Assembly (NCBI GenBank): GCA_018001935.1 | Contig: JAGNHB010000001.1 | Span: 62,001 to 126,000, forward strand | DNA length: 64,000 nt | DNA from: Acidobacteriota bacterium | Lineage (GTDB): Bacteria; Acidobacteriota; JAAYUB01 | Direction of reading: 5' to 3' | Program-made: the position numbers and the translations under genes | Shown here: positions 52,396-61,250 of the stretch, piece by piece | Position numbering within the stretch: the first letter of the stretch is position 1 | How the letters are laid out: each line of letters starts with the position of its first letter | Notes under the pieces: model-generated | What the model saw: the letters and a program-made list of their open reading frames with translations, nothing else | Database searches by the model: none | What the model was told of the DNA's origin: nothing

Positions 52396-53002
52396 GCTCG
52401 CTCCTTTCCCGCACCGGCGGGCTCGCCTCGGAATAGAGGGACATCCTGCGCATGTTGACGATCCGGGCCAACTCGATCCGGCCCCGGTTGATCCGGGACT
52501 TCACGGTCCCCAGGGGGGCCTTGAGCGTCTCGGCGATCTCCTCGTAGCTGAGGCCCTCGATTTCCCGGAGGACCAGGGCGTTCCGGGTTTCGGGCGGAAG
52601 CTGGCGGAGGCACTCGTGGACGAAAGACGAGGTGTCCTGACGTTCCACGTGGCGCTGGGGAGAGTCGGAATCCGCCTGGAAATCGTATTTCTCCAGCTCC
52701 TCGGTGCCGCCGGACCGGAACCAGCCCCGCTTTTCCTTGCGGGAGGTGTCGATCAGGTGGTTGCGCGCCATCACGCAGAGCCAGCTTCGAAACTCGCCCC
52801 GCTGCTTCTGGAACTGGTTGATGAAGCGGTAGACTTTCAGGAAGATCTCCTGGGTCATGTCCTCGGCCGCGTCGTACCGTCCGGTGAACCGGTAGGCGAT
52901 GTTGAAAACGAGTTTCTGGTAGGCGTACACGATGGTGCTCCAAGCGGCTTCGTCACCCTGGGCGCATCGTTCAAGAAGTTGACTTTCGCGATCGGCTTCC
53001 AT
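52382..53002 (-). CDS. ECF RNA polymerase sigma factor (RpoE-like)
   Basis: 206 residues; AAGGGAGC ribosome site. Sigma2: YAYQKLVFNIAYRFTGRYDA followed by AEDMTQEIFLKVYRFINQFQ and FRSWLCVMARNHLIDTSRKE. Sigma4: LRQLPPETRNALVLREIEGL and the helix-turn-helix YEEIAETLKAPLGTVKSRIN. It directs polymerase to stress promoters, most likely including its own operon, under control of the overlapping anti-sigma gene. The C-terminal tail (RERSEHGLP) is encoded within the overlap. Confidence 0.93.
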   Translation of the reverse strand: MEADRESQLLERCAQGDEAAWSTIVYAYQKLVFNIAYRFTGRYDAAEDMTQEIFLKVYRFINQFQKQRGEFRSWLCVMARNHLIDTSRKEKRGWFRSGGTEELEKYDFQADSDSPQRHVERQDTSSFVHECLRQLPPETRNALVLREIEGLSYEEIAETLKAPLGTVKSRINRGRIELARIVNMRRMSLYSEASPPVRERSEHGLP

Positions 53003-53072
53003 TCCGTGCTCCCTTGCCGCTCAACCAACGAAACGACCTGGCCGTCCAAAAAGTTCCCGCGGGGAAAAGAAA

Positions 53073-54707
53073 TCAGAGGTTGGTCCGGGTGAGCTTCCGG
53101 TTCTTCATGGTGTAGACCACCCGGCGGAACTTGAGTTCGCGGGGGGGGGCGTCCTCGTCTCCGTCGTCGGTGACCTTGCCTTTGTGGGGCCCGTCGTCCA
53201 CCCGTTCGCTGGTCTCCAGCTTGACCGTGTTGCCCCAGAGGTACTCGATCCCCATCAGCACGGCCGGGACGAACTCGGCGAGGAGCGGCTTGCCCTCGAA
53301 GCGATGGTCGAGGTAGAGAAGCCCCTCCACGGAACGGCCGGCGTCCACCTGAACGAAGGGCGGGTGGTAGAGATGGTGGAGGATCATCTCCCGGTAGTCC
53401 TCCACCTTCCGGCTCCGGACGAAGTACTCCCAGACCATCCGCGACCGGTTCAAGCGCCGGCCGGCGACGAAGAGGTGGTTCCGGTCGAGGAAATCCTGTT
53501 CGAGAAAACGGTTGACGAAGGTGAAATCGCAGAGTTCCCGCCGGACCTGGAAGATGAGGCCCCGGCCTTCACCGGTCCCGGCGTCCCAGGCGCGGCGTCG
53601 GTCGTGGTCCCGGACCTTCTGGAAATCCCAGCGGTACCGGCCCTTGTCGGAAGACTCCTCGAGGTACTCGAACAGCTTCATCCCGAGGGCGTAGGGGTTG
53701 AGCCCAACGCGGGGCATGGCGGTGACGCCGGCGTTGACCCGGGCGTAATCCACCTCGTGGCCGCGGATCCGGTCGTCGGTAAGGAAGAGCCGGTTGTGCC
53801 AGTAGCTCGCCCACCCCTCGTTCATGATCTTGGTCCGGATCTGGGGCTGAAAGAAGACCGACGTGTCCCGGACCACCTGGATCACCGATTTCATCCACCG
53901 GTTTTCGGAGCGGTTGAGGAAGGCCGAGTGCTCCAGGACGTGATCCATGGCGTCGAGGGCCTCGACCTTCCGCTCCTGGCCGCTTTTCGCGAACAGGGCC
54001 TCGAACTCGGGGTGATCCCGGATCACCTCGGCGAAGAAGAGCCGTTCCGCCTGGTCCGCGTACTTCTTCAGCAGCGCGTTGTAGCGGTCGACCTCCTTCA
54101 GGTAGTCGTGGACCGGGACCTTGCGTTCCTGCTGAAGGAAAACGTCGAAGTAGTAGTCCAGGCGCCCCGGGCGCGTTTTACCCTCCCTGCCGGACCGGGA
54201 GAGTTCACGGAAGTAGCCGACGAGGTTGTCCATGCCGCGGGCGAATTCGATGACGTAGTCGAGCTGCCGCCCCTTGTCTGCCCTCAGCTTGGCGATCAGG
54301 CGCTTGTCCGCCAGGGCGCGCCCGTTGAAGTCGTCGTTCCAGGTCCGGGCGAAGAAGAGGTTGTTCTGGAAGAAGTCGATGTGGGCCAGGACGTGGTAGA
54401 AGATCATCACGTTCAGCCAGTCCGGGTTGTTGTCGTTGTAAAAGGAGATGGCGGGGCGCGTGTTGATGACGGTCTCGTAGGGGTTGCCCGGGTAAAGCTC
54501 GTAACGGCCTTTCTCCCTCAACAGTTCTACGTCGTTGACCCAGTAGTCGTAGAGGGTCGGGATCATGTTCTTGGGACCCAGCTCCAGGAGGTCGCGGTTG
54601 GTGACGATGTACTCCAGGGTCTCGTCCTCGAAGACCAGCCCCGCCGCGGACGCCCTGGCCTTGCAGCCTTCCATGATGGCCTTGGTGTGCTGGCTGATCA
54701 GTTCCAT
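53073..54707 (-). CDS. SpoVR-family protein
   Basis: 544 residues; GAGGTGAGGG ribosome site. Family text throughout: LYDYWVNDVELLREKGRYEL, GNPYETVINTRPAISFYNDN, HVLAHIDFFQNNLFFARTWN, VFFQPQIRTKIMNEGWASYW, GLNPYALGMKLFEYLEE. In Bacillus SpoVR affects the spore cortex. In many non-sporulating bacteria it is co-transcribed with a PrkA-like kinase and YeaH and is linked to starvation or stress. Neither partner is in this window. It is 70 bases downstream of the sigma-factor start on the same strand but upstream in reading order, so separate transcription is likely. Confidence 0.93.
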   Translation of the reverse strand: MELISQHTKAIMEGCKARASAAGLVFEDETLEYIVTNRDLLELGPKNMIPTLYDYWVNDVELLREKGRYELYPGNPYETVINTRPAISFYNDNNPDWLNVMIFYHVLAHIDFFQNNLFFARTWNDDFNGRALADKRLIAKLRADKGRQLDYVIEFARGMDNLVGYFRELSRSGREGKTRPGRLDYYFDVFLQQERKVPVHDYLKEVDRYNALLKKYADQAERLFFAEVIRDHPEFEALFAKSGQERKVEALDAMDHVLEHSAFLNRSENRWMKSVIQVVRDTSVFFQPQIRTKIMNEGWASYWHNRLFLTDDRIRGHEVDYARVNAGVTAMPRVGLNPYALGMKLFEYLEESSDKGRYRWDFQKVRDHDRRRAWDAGTGEGRGLIFQVRRELCDFTFVNRFLEQDFLDRNHLFVAGRRLNRSRMVWEYFVRSRKVEDYREMILHHLYHPPFVQVDAGRSVEGLLYLDHRFEGKPLLAEFVPAVLMGIEYLWGNTVKLETSERVDDGPHKGKVTDDGDEDAPPRELKFRRVVYTMKNRKLTRTNL

Positions 54708-54823
54708 CCCTCACCTCTGCGCGATGGTGTCACGAACATCCGCGTCCTCCGCCCGGTGCCGGAACGGGACCGTGACGGGACCGGAGCGGGGTCTTCACCG
54801 CCCCGCTCCCGGGGTTTAAAACG

Positions 54824-54857
54824 GAATCCCCCGCCGGGGCGGGGGATGGGGGACGAT
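54824..54857 (-). terminator. Terminator after triple-repeat protein gene
   Basis: On the minus strand ATCCCCCGCC pairs perfectly with GGCGGGGGAT (54836-54857, 2-base loop), then TCCGTTTTAAA. It lies directly past the stop of the gene at 54864. A second GC hairpin (GAGCGGGG with CCCCGCTC, 54784-54808) follows without a T-run. Confidence 0.7.
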
Positions 54858-54863
54858 GACGGA

Positions 54864-55778
54864 TCAATACCCGATGTCTTCGGGCAAGATCAGGTACTCG
54901 TACTCGGAAGCGGAAATCGTGTACTGGCGCCCCCGGTAGCGGTAGGTGACCCGGAGTTCCTTGTCCTTGCCCGGGGCGGGGTCTCCCCCGAGGTTCCGGT
55001 TGCTGACGTAGATCTCCAGCCGATCCCGGTAGACCCGGTCCCGGAGGATCCGGGTCACGTCACGCCAGTTGCGGCCCCAGCCGTAGTCGGCGTCCAGGAT
55101 CTCGAGCCGTCCCCGCCGGGGCGGGCCGCCGGGGTCGCCGTCCATGTCCGGGAGGGAGAGGTACTGGTATTCGGGGACCACCACCTGGCGGCGGGAACCG
55201 TTGTAGGCATAGCTGACCGTGAGCCGCTTGTCGGCCCCCGGCAGGGGGTCGCCGCCCAGGTTCTCGTTGCAGACGACGATCCGGAGGCGATCCCCCCGGA
55301 TGTAACGCCGGAGGCGGTTGGTCACGTCCCAGAAAATTCCCTTGGCCCCGTACCGCGCATCGAGGATCTCGAGACGCCCGTAGCCCGGTCCCGGCCCCGG
55401 TCCGTGCCCGGGCCCCCCGGGTCCGGGCCCCGGTCCCCCCGGCCCCCCGGGTCTCCCTTCGATGACCAGCCAGTCGTTTTCCATGACGTTGGCCTGGCGA
55501 ATCTCGCCGTCCCTGCGGACCCTGTACTCCACGCGGAGGTTCTTGATCTTCCCGGGGTAGGGGTCTCCACCCATGTTGGCGTTGGTGACCTGGACGTTGA
55601 TCCGGTCGCCGCGGATGTAGGACTGGAGCAGGTTGGTGACGTTTTTGCCCCGTTGGCCGTAACCGTAGAATGCGCGCTCGATGATGATGTCGGCGAGGGC
55701 CTGGCCGACAGCGACGACCGCGACAAGGAAAAACACCATGATCAATTTTCGACGAAAGACGTTGGGTTGACGCATCAT
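54864..55778 (-). CDS. Secreted protein with three DUF3395-like repeats
   Basis: 304 residues; start at 55778 (or 55775). Signal peptide KLIMVFFLVAVVAVGQALAD. Then three domains of about 75-80 residues, each reading A-x-YG...DVT..L...I.GDRL.I.V.N.NLGGDP.PG..K.L.V.Y...G.....VxExxYL: IIERAFYGYGQRGKNVTNLL; LEILDARYGAKGIFWDVTNR; LEILDADYGWGRNWRDVTRI. The pattern recalls DUF3395, found at the C-terminus of DNAJC11-like proteins. A Gly/Pro run (GPGPGPGGPG) links repeats 1 and 2. Function unknown. It appears singly transcribed, between SpoVR and a lone receiver. Confidence 0.8.
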   Translation of the reverse strand: MMRQPNVFRRKLIMVFFLVAVVAVGQALADIIIERAFYGYGQRGKNVTNLLQSYIRGDRINVQVTNANMGGDPYPGKIKNLRVEYRVRRDGEIRQANVMENDWLVIEGRPGGPGGPGPGPGGPGHGPGPGPGYGRLEILDARYGAKGIFWDVTNRLRRYIRGDRLRIVVCNENLGGDPLPGADKRLTVSYAYNGSRRQVVVPEYQYLSLPDMDGDPGGPPRRGRLEILDADYGWGRNWRDVTRILRDRVYRDRLEIYVSNRNLGGDPAPGKDKELRVTYRYRGRQYTISASEYEYLILPEDIGY

Positions 55779-55827
55779 GTCTTCTCCTGGCAGTGGATTT
55801 TTCCGATGCGGCCTCGGCTCGAGGCCG

Positions 55828-56244
55828 TCAGGGTGAACCGGGGTCCCGGGCGGAGGACTCCCCGCGGCACAGCGGGAGGAGTTCCTCGACCAGGTTCGCC
55901 TTGTTGAGAAAGGTTACACCCGCCACCCGAAGGGCTTTCCGCAATTCCTCCGTGGGGTCGTCACCGCTCATGAGGATCACCCGCAGCCCCGGGTGAAGCC
56001 GGACGATGGTCTCCATGGCGTCCAGCGGGTTCGTCCCGGGCATGATGAGGTCCATGATCACGAGCTGGACCTCGGGGGAGCGCGGGTCCGTGAGGAACGA
56101 GAGGGCGCCGTCGGCGGACGCCACCGAAAGGGCCTCGATCCCGGACTCGGCGCACAGGTCCACCGCCATCTCACGGACCAGGTCGTCGTCATCGACGACC
56201 AGGACCCGATGCGCTCTGTCTGAAAACGGCCCGCTGACGGCCAT
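55828..56244 (-). CDS. Stand-alone response regulator receiver
   Basis: 138 residues; start 56244 (AAGGAG), as the longer frame lacks a site. A single CheY-like receiver: acidic pair VLVVDDDDLVREMA, phospho-acceptor Asp in LVIMDLIMPGTNPLDA, the conserved switch Ser in VILMSGDDPTEEL and Lys in VTFLNKANLVEEL. No output domain follows. It could receive phosphate from the propeller sensor or another kinase and act by protein contact. No sensor is adjacent. There is a 49-base gap to the triple-repeat gene. Confidence 0.88.
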   Translation of the reverse strand: MAVSGPFSDRAHRVLVVDDDDLVREMAVDLCAESGIEALSVASADGALSFLTDPRSPEVQLVIMDLIMPGTNPLDAMETIVRLHPGLRVILMSGDDPTEELRKALRVAGVTFLNKANLVEELLPLCRGESSARDPGSP

Positions 56245-56383
56245 CGCTCCTTCCTCTGAGTTACCGGTGATTTGCCGCGCGATCGAACCCATTATAAACG
56301 AAAACCGGCCCGGTTACAATCCGTCAATGCCCACGGCCGGCCGGGCCGCCAAAGCCGGAATCCCCGCGAAAAGCCCCTTGCAG

Positions 56384-56478
56384 CCCGCGAATCACGCGAA
56401 CAGTCGCGAATCGGAATATCAAAAGCCATCGTATTTCTTTGTATTCGCTATTCGCGTCTATTGGCGTTATTCGCGGGA
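56384..56478. repeat. Inverted-repeat element, CGCGAATCA arms
   Basis: Left arm CCCGCGAATCACGCGAACAG TCGCGAATCGGAATAT and right arm TATTCGCTATTCGCGTCTAT TGGCGTTATTCGCGGGA are complementary with mismatches, with a loop of about 20 bases. Each arm has three to four 9-10 bp CGCGAAT words. It sits between the DUF4388 stop and the receiver start. Its left arm is the best match to 23886-23915. Confidence 0.8.
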
Positions 56479-56519
56479 AATATCCAATTGGCGACTTGTG
56501 GCGGGGGCATCAAGACCGA

Positions 56520-57641
56520 TCAGCGGAGGCCGATGATGCCCTTCCGTTCCAGGTCGTCCAGGAGGCGCAGGATCTCGGTCGCCCCCAGCGGCATGATCTG
56601 GGAGAGCATCTTGATGTTCATCCCCTCGCCCAGGCGGCTGAGCAGGAAGGCCTCTTTCGGGGAGATCTCCTCCTTGCGGATCCCCGAAAACTCCTTCTTG
56701 ACGAAAGGGGCCATCAGCGGGGTGAACTTCAGGATCAGGTAGGAGTGCTCCTCGTTGACCAGCCACTTTTCGGTGCTCTCGAGCCAAACCACGTCCGCGC
56801 CGCCCCGGCGGAGGTCGTCGACGGTTTCCCAGGCCCGGGTGAACTCCCGGCGAAGGACCATTTCCCGGAGGCCCTCCTCCGCTTCCTCGAGCGAGGGCGC
56901 CGGCCTCAGCTCGGGCTGGAGGACGACGGGTTCCGAGATGGAATCGATGCACTCCTGCTCGAAGAGACGGTAGAGGGCCTCGAAGACGTCGTAGGCCGAG
57001 TGCCGGGTTTCCATGACGAGTTCGGACGGGGAGTGGTCGTGATCCTTGAGCCTGCCCCAGATCGAGATGGCGAACTCCGACAGCTTGCGCATCCGGGGGA
57101 TGGCCCCGGGGACGGCCCGCAGGCGGATGTCGGGCGAGGGCATCAGTTCCCGGAAACGCCGCCAGTCGTCCTTGCGGCGCATGCCCTCCAGGACCAGGAA
57201 GTCCAGGCTCAGGTTCAGGTCGGGGAAATCGTCGGGGATCCCGGCTTCCTCGTCGAACAGGAAACTCCCGTCCTCCAGCAGGAACAGGTCGTAGACGGTT
57301 TCCTGCGCCCGCTCCCGGATGGCGGAATCCAGCGCCTGCAAGGTCATCAGGCCCTTGCGGATGAGGATCTCCCCCAGGAGACTCCCGCTGGGTTCCCCCT
57401 CCTGGTGGTTCAGGGCCTCCATGAGCGTGTTCTCGTCGATGTACCCCCGGGAGAGGAGAAACTGGCCGATGCGCCGCTGGGGGTCGTTGCTGACGGCGTT
57501 GGCGAGGTGGCCGCGGAGGACGGTCAGTTTCACGTAGCGGGCTTCGGCGGAGATGAGGAGGATACCTGACTTGCGGGACAGCGAGAACCACTGCAGGAGT
57601 TCGGCCAGGGGGAAGGTCTTGATGTTGCTTGCCAGGGACAT
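56520..57641 (-). CDS. DUF4388 (PATAN-like) protein
   Basis: 373 residues; its ATG overlaps the TatA stop (TAATG). The N-terminal ~100 residues match DUF4388: FPLAELLQWFSLSRKSGILL, LTVLRGHLANAVSNDPQRRI, GQFLLSRGYIDENTLMEALN, and YDLFLLEDGSFLFDEEAGIP. These PATAN domains are found in cyanobacterial and Myxococcus-type signalling proteins. A C-terminal winged-helix-like part (LSRLGEGMNIKMLSQIMPLG) ends with the helix LDDLERKGII. No kinase or receiver is fused. It is probably a scaffold in signalling; the coupling to TatA is unexplained. Confidence 0.83.
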   Translation of the reverse strand: MSLASNIKTFPLAELLQWFSLSRKSGILLISAEARYVKLTVLRGHLANAVSNDPQRRIGQFLLSRGYIDENTLMEALNHQEGEPSGSLLGEILIRKGLMTLQALDSAIRERAQETVYDLFLLEDGSFLFDEEAGIPDDFPDLNLSLDFLVLEGMRRKDDWRRFRELMPSPDIRLRAVPGAIPRMRKLSEFAISIWGRLKDHDHSPSELVMETRHSAYDVFEALYRLFEQECIDSISEPVVLQPELRPAPSLEEAEEGLREMVLRREFTRAWETVDDLRRGGADVVWLESTEKWLVNEEHSYLILKFTPLMAPFVKKEFSGIRKEEISPKEAFLLSRLGEGMNIKMLSQIMPLGATEILRLLDDLERKGIIGLR

Positions 57642-57835
57642 TATTTTTCGGGGGCCTTGGGTTTGTCCTTCTCGTCCTCGCCTTTCTCCGACGACTTCAG
57701 GGAGGTCTTGAAATTGCGGATGCCCTCGCCGAGCCCCTTCGCCAGTTGCGGGATCCGCGTCGACCCGAAGAGCAGGAGGACGATGGCCAGGATGATGAGA
57801 AGTTCTGTGACGCCGAGGTTCAATTCAGCCTCCAT
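57641..57835 (-). CDS. tatA: Sec-independent translocase TatA/E
   Basis: 64 residues from ATG 57835; TTG 57844 is an alternative. The helix [20 protein letters not shown] continues into the amphipathic helix [20 protein letters not shown] with the FG and LGEG signature of TatA/E. The tail is highly charged ([14 protein letters not shown]). It forms the pore or scaffold of twin-arginine export. No tatC lies nearby. The stop overlaps the next gene's start. The promoter ends only about 10 bases upstream, so the leader is very short and no ribosome site is seen. Confidence 0.9.
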   Translation of the reverse strand: MEAELNLGVTELLIILAIVLLLFGSTRIPQLAKGLGEGIRNFKTSLKSSEKGEDEKDKPKAPEK

Positions 57836-57851
57836 ATCATGCAATGCGAAG

Positions 57852-57880
57852 ATACTATCTTACCCCATGGTGTAAAGCAA
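57852..57880 (-). promoter_or_regulatory. Promoter of tatA-DUF4388 pair
   Basis: On the minus strand: TTGCTT (57875-57880), 17-base spacer, TAGTAT (57852-57857). The -10 lies within the perfect palindrome AAGATACTATCTT. The predicted transcript start is near 57845. Confidence 0.5.
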
Positions 57881-57907
57881 ACGATTTCATCCCGGCCGTC
57901 GGGCGCG

Positions 57908-59815
57908 TCATTTCAGCCGGCGGCCGTTGCCGATGCGCAGGGTCACCCCCCGCCGGTCCAGGAACTCGAGAAGGTCGATCACGGGCTTGCGGGAGAGGCC
58001 GACCAGGTCGCGCACGGTGGCGGCGTCGAACACCGTCTCCCGGGAAAAGTTCGCCCGGAGGGTGGAAACGAAGGCGTCCAGGATGGCGGGGTGGAGGTAG
58101 AACCCGTCGTGAACCCGGATGACCCGTTCCGTCTGGAGGGCATAGTCGAGCAACGCCCCGGGGGCGGCCGGCTCCCACCGCGTGAGGACGGGCTCGAGGC
58201 TCTCCCGGTCGACTCCCGTCGGGCCCGCGTCCCTGAGGAACTGGTCGAGGGCTTCGAGGAAGGCGGAATGCCGCCGGGCGAGATCCTCGGGGCGGCCGGG
58301 GAGCGTCAGCCGCTCGTCGTCCGCCCGCAGGTGGCCGGCCTGGGCCAGGCGGTCGAGGACGTGCCGCACCAGGGGTTCCCTCAGTCTCCGGAAACGCCCC
58401 AGGACCTCGTCCTTGCGGATGGCGGGCGCGTAGGGATTCTTCTCGAAGTGACGGGCCAGGCTGTCCCGGATTTCCGCGCCCGCTTCGTCGATGCTTCGGG
58501 AGAGGGCCCAGAAGGTGTTGTCGGCGGTGCACGACACGAAACAGGCGTCGGGAGGCGCGGCCGCCAACCGGGCGGCCAGGGGTTCGACCGGCAACCCCGT
58601 CAGGGCCGCCAGTTCGCCGAGCGCCAGGCCGCCGCCGACGGCATTGCCCAGGAGGTGGCGCAGCAGGCCCGTCTCGCCGGAGGTCCCGAGGGCGCCGAGC
58701 TGCTCGCGCAGGACGAGGGAGTTGCGCCGTCGCAGCATCTCGGGGTGGTTCTCCAGCACGGTGCCGCCCCCCATGGTGATCAGCGGCGAGTACTGGCGGA
58801 ACACGAAGTGATCGCCGGGGAGGGCCGGCGTGGCCGACTCCAGGAGAACGCGGGCGAAACCTTCCTCCCCGGGGGAAAGGGCGCTCTGCCCGAGAAAGCG
58901 GAGACGGGCCAGGATCTCCGCGCTGCCCAGGTGAAAGTGCACCGGGACCCCGCTCCGGACGGGGCGGGGAAACGACGGGAGGAGCTGGACCCTGGCCAGG
59001 ATCGAGGTCGAGGGGATCAGGCCCGAGGGCGTGGTCAGCACCACCCCCCGCTCGATGGCCTGGTGCCCCACCCCGGAGAGGTTCAGGGCCGCCCGCTGCC
59101 CCGGGAGGGCGACGTCCTCCTCCGCGCCGTGGACCTGGAGGTTCCGCACCTTCGCTTCCGTGCCCGCGGGCGAGACCACCATCGTGTCGTTCTTCCGGAT
59201 GGGGCCCCCGCGCACCGTCCCGGTGACCACGGTGCCGAAGCCCTTCAGGGTGAAGACCCGGTCGATGAACAGGCGGGGGATGCGTTCCTCCCGGTCGGCC
59301 GTCTTCGAATCCGCCAGGTCCCGGAGCACGGTCTTCAGGGTGTCGAGCCCTTCCCCCGTGACGGCGCTGAACCGGATGACGGGGGCGCCGTCGAGGAAGG
59401 ACCCCGCGAGCATCTCCGCCACCTCCACCTCGACGACCTCCAGCAGGTCGGGGTCTGCCAGGTCGGTCTTGGTCAGCACCACGGCGCCTGCCCGGACGCC
59501 GAGCAGCCGGGCGATGTCGAAGTGCTCCCGGGTCTGGGGCATGATCCCCTCGTCGGCGGCGATCACCAGGAGGATCCCGTCGATGCCCCCCGTCCCCGCC
59601 AGCATGTTCTTGACGAAGCGCTCGTGACCCGGCACGTCGACGAACCCGAGGGTGTACGGCGGGTCCACCCAGTGGGCGAACCCGATGTCGATGGTGATGC
59701 CCCGTTCCTTCGCCTCCTTGAGGCGGTCCGCGTCGATCCCGGTGAGCGCCTTGAGGAGGGTCGTCTTGCCGTGGTCGATGTGGCCGGCGGTCCCGAGGGT
59801 GAGGTGCACGCTCAT
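57908..59815 (-). CDS. selB: Selenocysteine-specific elongation factor SelB
   Basis: 635 residues; start [20 protein letters not shown]. GTPase motifs: G1 [16 protein letters not shown], switch text [33 protein letters not shown] and [10 protein letters not shown]-Tu-like domains follow ([39 protein letters not shown]). The C-terminal ~250 residues contain winged-helix modules ([40 protein letters not shown]) that bind the SECIS hairpin. It delivers Sec-tRNA at recoded UGA codons, so the organism should make selenoproteins. No selA, selC or selD is seen here. The gene is 16 bases downstream of the radical SAM gene. Confidence 0.95.
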   Translation of the reverse strand: MSVHLTLGTAGHIDHGKTTLLKALTGIDADRLKEAKERGITIDIGFAHWVDPPYTLGFVDVPGHERFVKNMLAGTGGIDGILLVIAADEGIMPQTREHFDIARLLGVRAGAVVLTKTDLADPDLLEVVEVEVAEMLAGSFLDGAPVIRFSAVTGEGLDTLKTVLRDLADSKTADREERIPRLFIDRVFTLKGFGTVVTGTVRGGPIRKNDTMVVSPAGTEAKVRNLQVHGAEEDVALPGQRAALNLSGVGHQAIERGVVLTTPSGLIPSTSILARVQLLPSFPRPVRSGVPVHFHLGSAEILARLRFLGQSALSPGEEGFARVLLESATPALPGDHFVFRQYSPLITMGGGTVLENHPEMLRRRNSLVLREQLGALGTSGETGLLRHLLGNAVGGGLALGELAALTGLPVEPLAARLAAAPPDACFVSCTADNTFWALSRSIDEAGAEIRDSLARHFEKNPYAPAIRKDEVLGRFRRLREPLVRHVLDRLAQAGHLRADDERLTLPGRPEDLARRHSAFLEALDQFLRDAGPTGVDRESLEPVLTRWEPAAPGALLDYALQTERVIRVHDGFYLHPAILDAFVSTLRANFSRETVFDAATVRDLVGLSRKPVIDLLEFLDRRGVTLRIGNGRRLK

Positions 59816-59831
59816 GAAGTGCGTCCCTTCA

Positions 59832-60839
59832 TCAGAGGATGATCCGGACCGCGGCGCCGCAGTCCGGGCAAGCCGGGCGGTCGAGCCGGTTGCGGACCAC
59901 CCGGAAGCCGCGCCGCTCGATCAGGAGGGCGCCGCAGGCGGGGCACGCGGTGTCCTCCCGGCCCAGGCCCGGGACGTTCCCGCAGTAGACGTGTTTCAGC
60001 CCGATCCCGGTCCCGATGCGATGGGCCTCGAGCAGTTTTTCCGGCGGGGTGGGGGGGCGGTCCGTCATCCGGTAGTCCGGGTGGAAGGCGGACACGTGCC
60101 AGGGGATCTCCGGGTGCACTCCCGCCAGGAAACGGGCGATCTGTGCAATCTCCCCGGGGGAGTCGTTGAGGCCCGGCACCAGGAGGGTCGTGACCTCGAC
60201 GTGAACCCCGGCGCCCGAAAGGCGCCGGATCGTGTCGAGGACGGGCTGCAGGCTCCCGCCGCAGACCTCCCGGTAGAAATCCTCCGAGAAGCTCTTCAGG
60301 TCGACGTTGGCGGCATCGAGGAAAGCGGAGCAGGCTTCGGCGGCTTCCGCCGTCATGTAGCCGTTCGTCACGAACACGTTCCCGAGGCCTCTTTCCCGGG
60401 CCCGGATGCCCGTGGAGCGCGCGAGTTCGAAGTAGACGGTGGGCTCGGTGTAGGTGAAGGACAGGCTGCGACACCGGCTGTCGAGGGCCGCCTGGACGAG
60501 TTCGTCCGGGGTGACGGCCCTGCCCGCCGGCGGCCCGCCCCGGAGCGGCAGTTGGGAGATGGCGGAATTCTGGCAGAAGCGGCACCGGAAATTGCACCCC
60601 TCCGCCGCGACGGAATAGGATCGGGAGGCGGGTTGATAATGGTAGAGGGGCTTCTTTTCGACGGGGTCCACGTGCTCGGCCACGATCCGGTCCGCGACGA
60701 GGGAGAAGAGCGTTCCCCCGCGGTTTTCCCGGACCCCGCAGACCCCTCTCCGGCCGGGGGAGACCCTGCACCGGTGGGCGCAGAGCCCGCACCGGACGGC
60801 GTCATCCTCGATTCGCTGGTAGAGCAGGGCCTCTTGCAT
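59832..60839 (-). CDS. amrS: AmmeMemoRadiSam-system radical SAM enzyme
   Basis: 335 residues. N-terminal Cys-rich region ([20 protein letters not shown]) then the radical SAM cluster [10 protein letters not shown] in [20 protein letters not shown]. Also [55 protein letters not shown] and [20 protein letters not shown], the AmrS/PflA-like core. A C-terminal rubredoxin-like part has two CxxC pairs (CPACG, CPDCG). Related proteins occur beside AMMECR1 and MEMO genes; neither is in this window. The reaction is unknown. It forms a unit with selB. No strong ribosome site precedes 60839. Confidence 0.9.
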   Translation of the reverse strand: MQEALLYQRIEDDAVRCGLCAHRCRVSPGRRGVCGVRENRGGTLFSLVADRIVAEHVDPVEKKPLYHYQPASRSYSVAAEGCNFRCRFCQNSAISQLPLRGGPPAGRAVTPDELVQAALDSRCRSLSFTYTEPTVYFELARSTGIRARERGLGNVFVTNGYMTAEAAEACSAFLDAANVDLKSFSEDFYREVCGGSLQPVLDTIRRLSGAGVHVEVTTLLVPGLNDSPGEIAQIARFLAGVHPEIPWHVSAFHPDYRMTDRPPTPPEKLLEAHRIGTGIGLKHVYCGNVPGLGREDTACPACGALLIERRGFRVVRNRLDRPACPDCGAAVRIIL

Positions 60840-60912
60840 GTTCCCCCGTTCCCGGCGTCCCCGCGGGCCCCGGCCGAAAACCGGGAGGTGCGGCCAGGCC
60901 GGCGTCGGGGAG

Positions 60913-60951
60913 AAAAACGGGATGCTTCGCTGGGGGCGAGAGCATCCCGTT
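60913..60951 (-). terminator. Terminator after the 80-residue protein
   Basis: On the minus strand AACGGGATGCT pairs perfectly with AGCATCCCGTT (11 bp, 60916-60951) and is followed by TTTTTCTCC. It ends the kinase-small protein transcript and insulates the AmrS-SelB unit. Confidence 0.75.
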
Positions 60952-60974
60952 CGATTCGTAAGATGGCGGAAAGG

Positions 60975-61217
60975 CTAGGAAGCGATTTCCTTCGCGATGT
61001 CCACGGTGGACTCGGAGAGCTCGCTCTTGACGCCCAGCCGCATGCAGGCGCCGTCGTAAATCTGCCGGGTGGCCTTCTTGCTGTTCTGCAACTCGATCAA
61101 CCGCTGCTTGACCCGGGCCAGTTCCTCCTCGATCTTCCGATCGATGTCCTCGATCTCCTTGCGGGCCATCTCGCGGGTCTCTTCGTAAAACTTGCGCTGT
61201 TCCTTACTCAACTCCAT
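60975..61217 (-). CDS. Small coiled-coil protein of unknown function
   Basis: 80 residues; start 61217 with GGGAGG. Almost fully helical: [60 protein letters not shown]. Long runs of Glu/Lys in heptad spacing suggest a coiled coil. No domain is recognised. It follows the kinase-TonB gene by 33 bases and is terminated at 60913-60951, so it is probably the second gene of that transcript and may be an accessory of the kinase. Confidence 0.75.
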   Translation of the reverse strand: MELSKEQRKFYEETREMARKEIEDIDRKIEEELARVKQRLIELQNSKKATRQIYDGACMRLGVKSELSESTVDIAKEIAS

Positions 61218-61250
61218 GATAATACCTCCCATCCGGTAGATTATAGTCTG

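Noticed and set aside
57908-59815. tRNA-Sec (selC) or other tRNA near selB
   Set aside because: No GGTTCGAATCC-type T arm or cloverleaf was found near selB or elsewhere in the window by eye.
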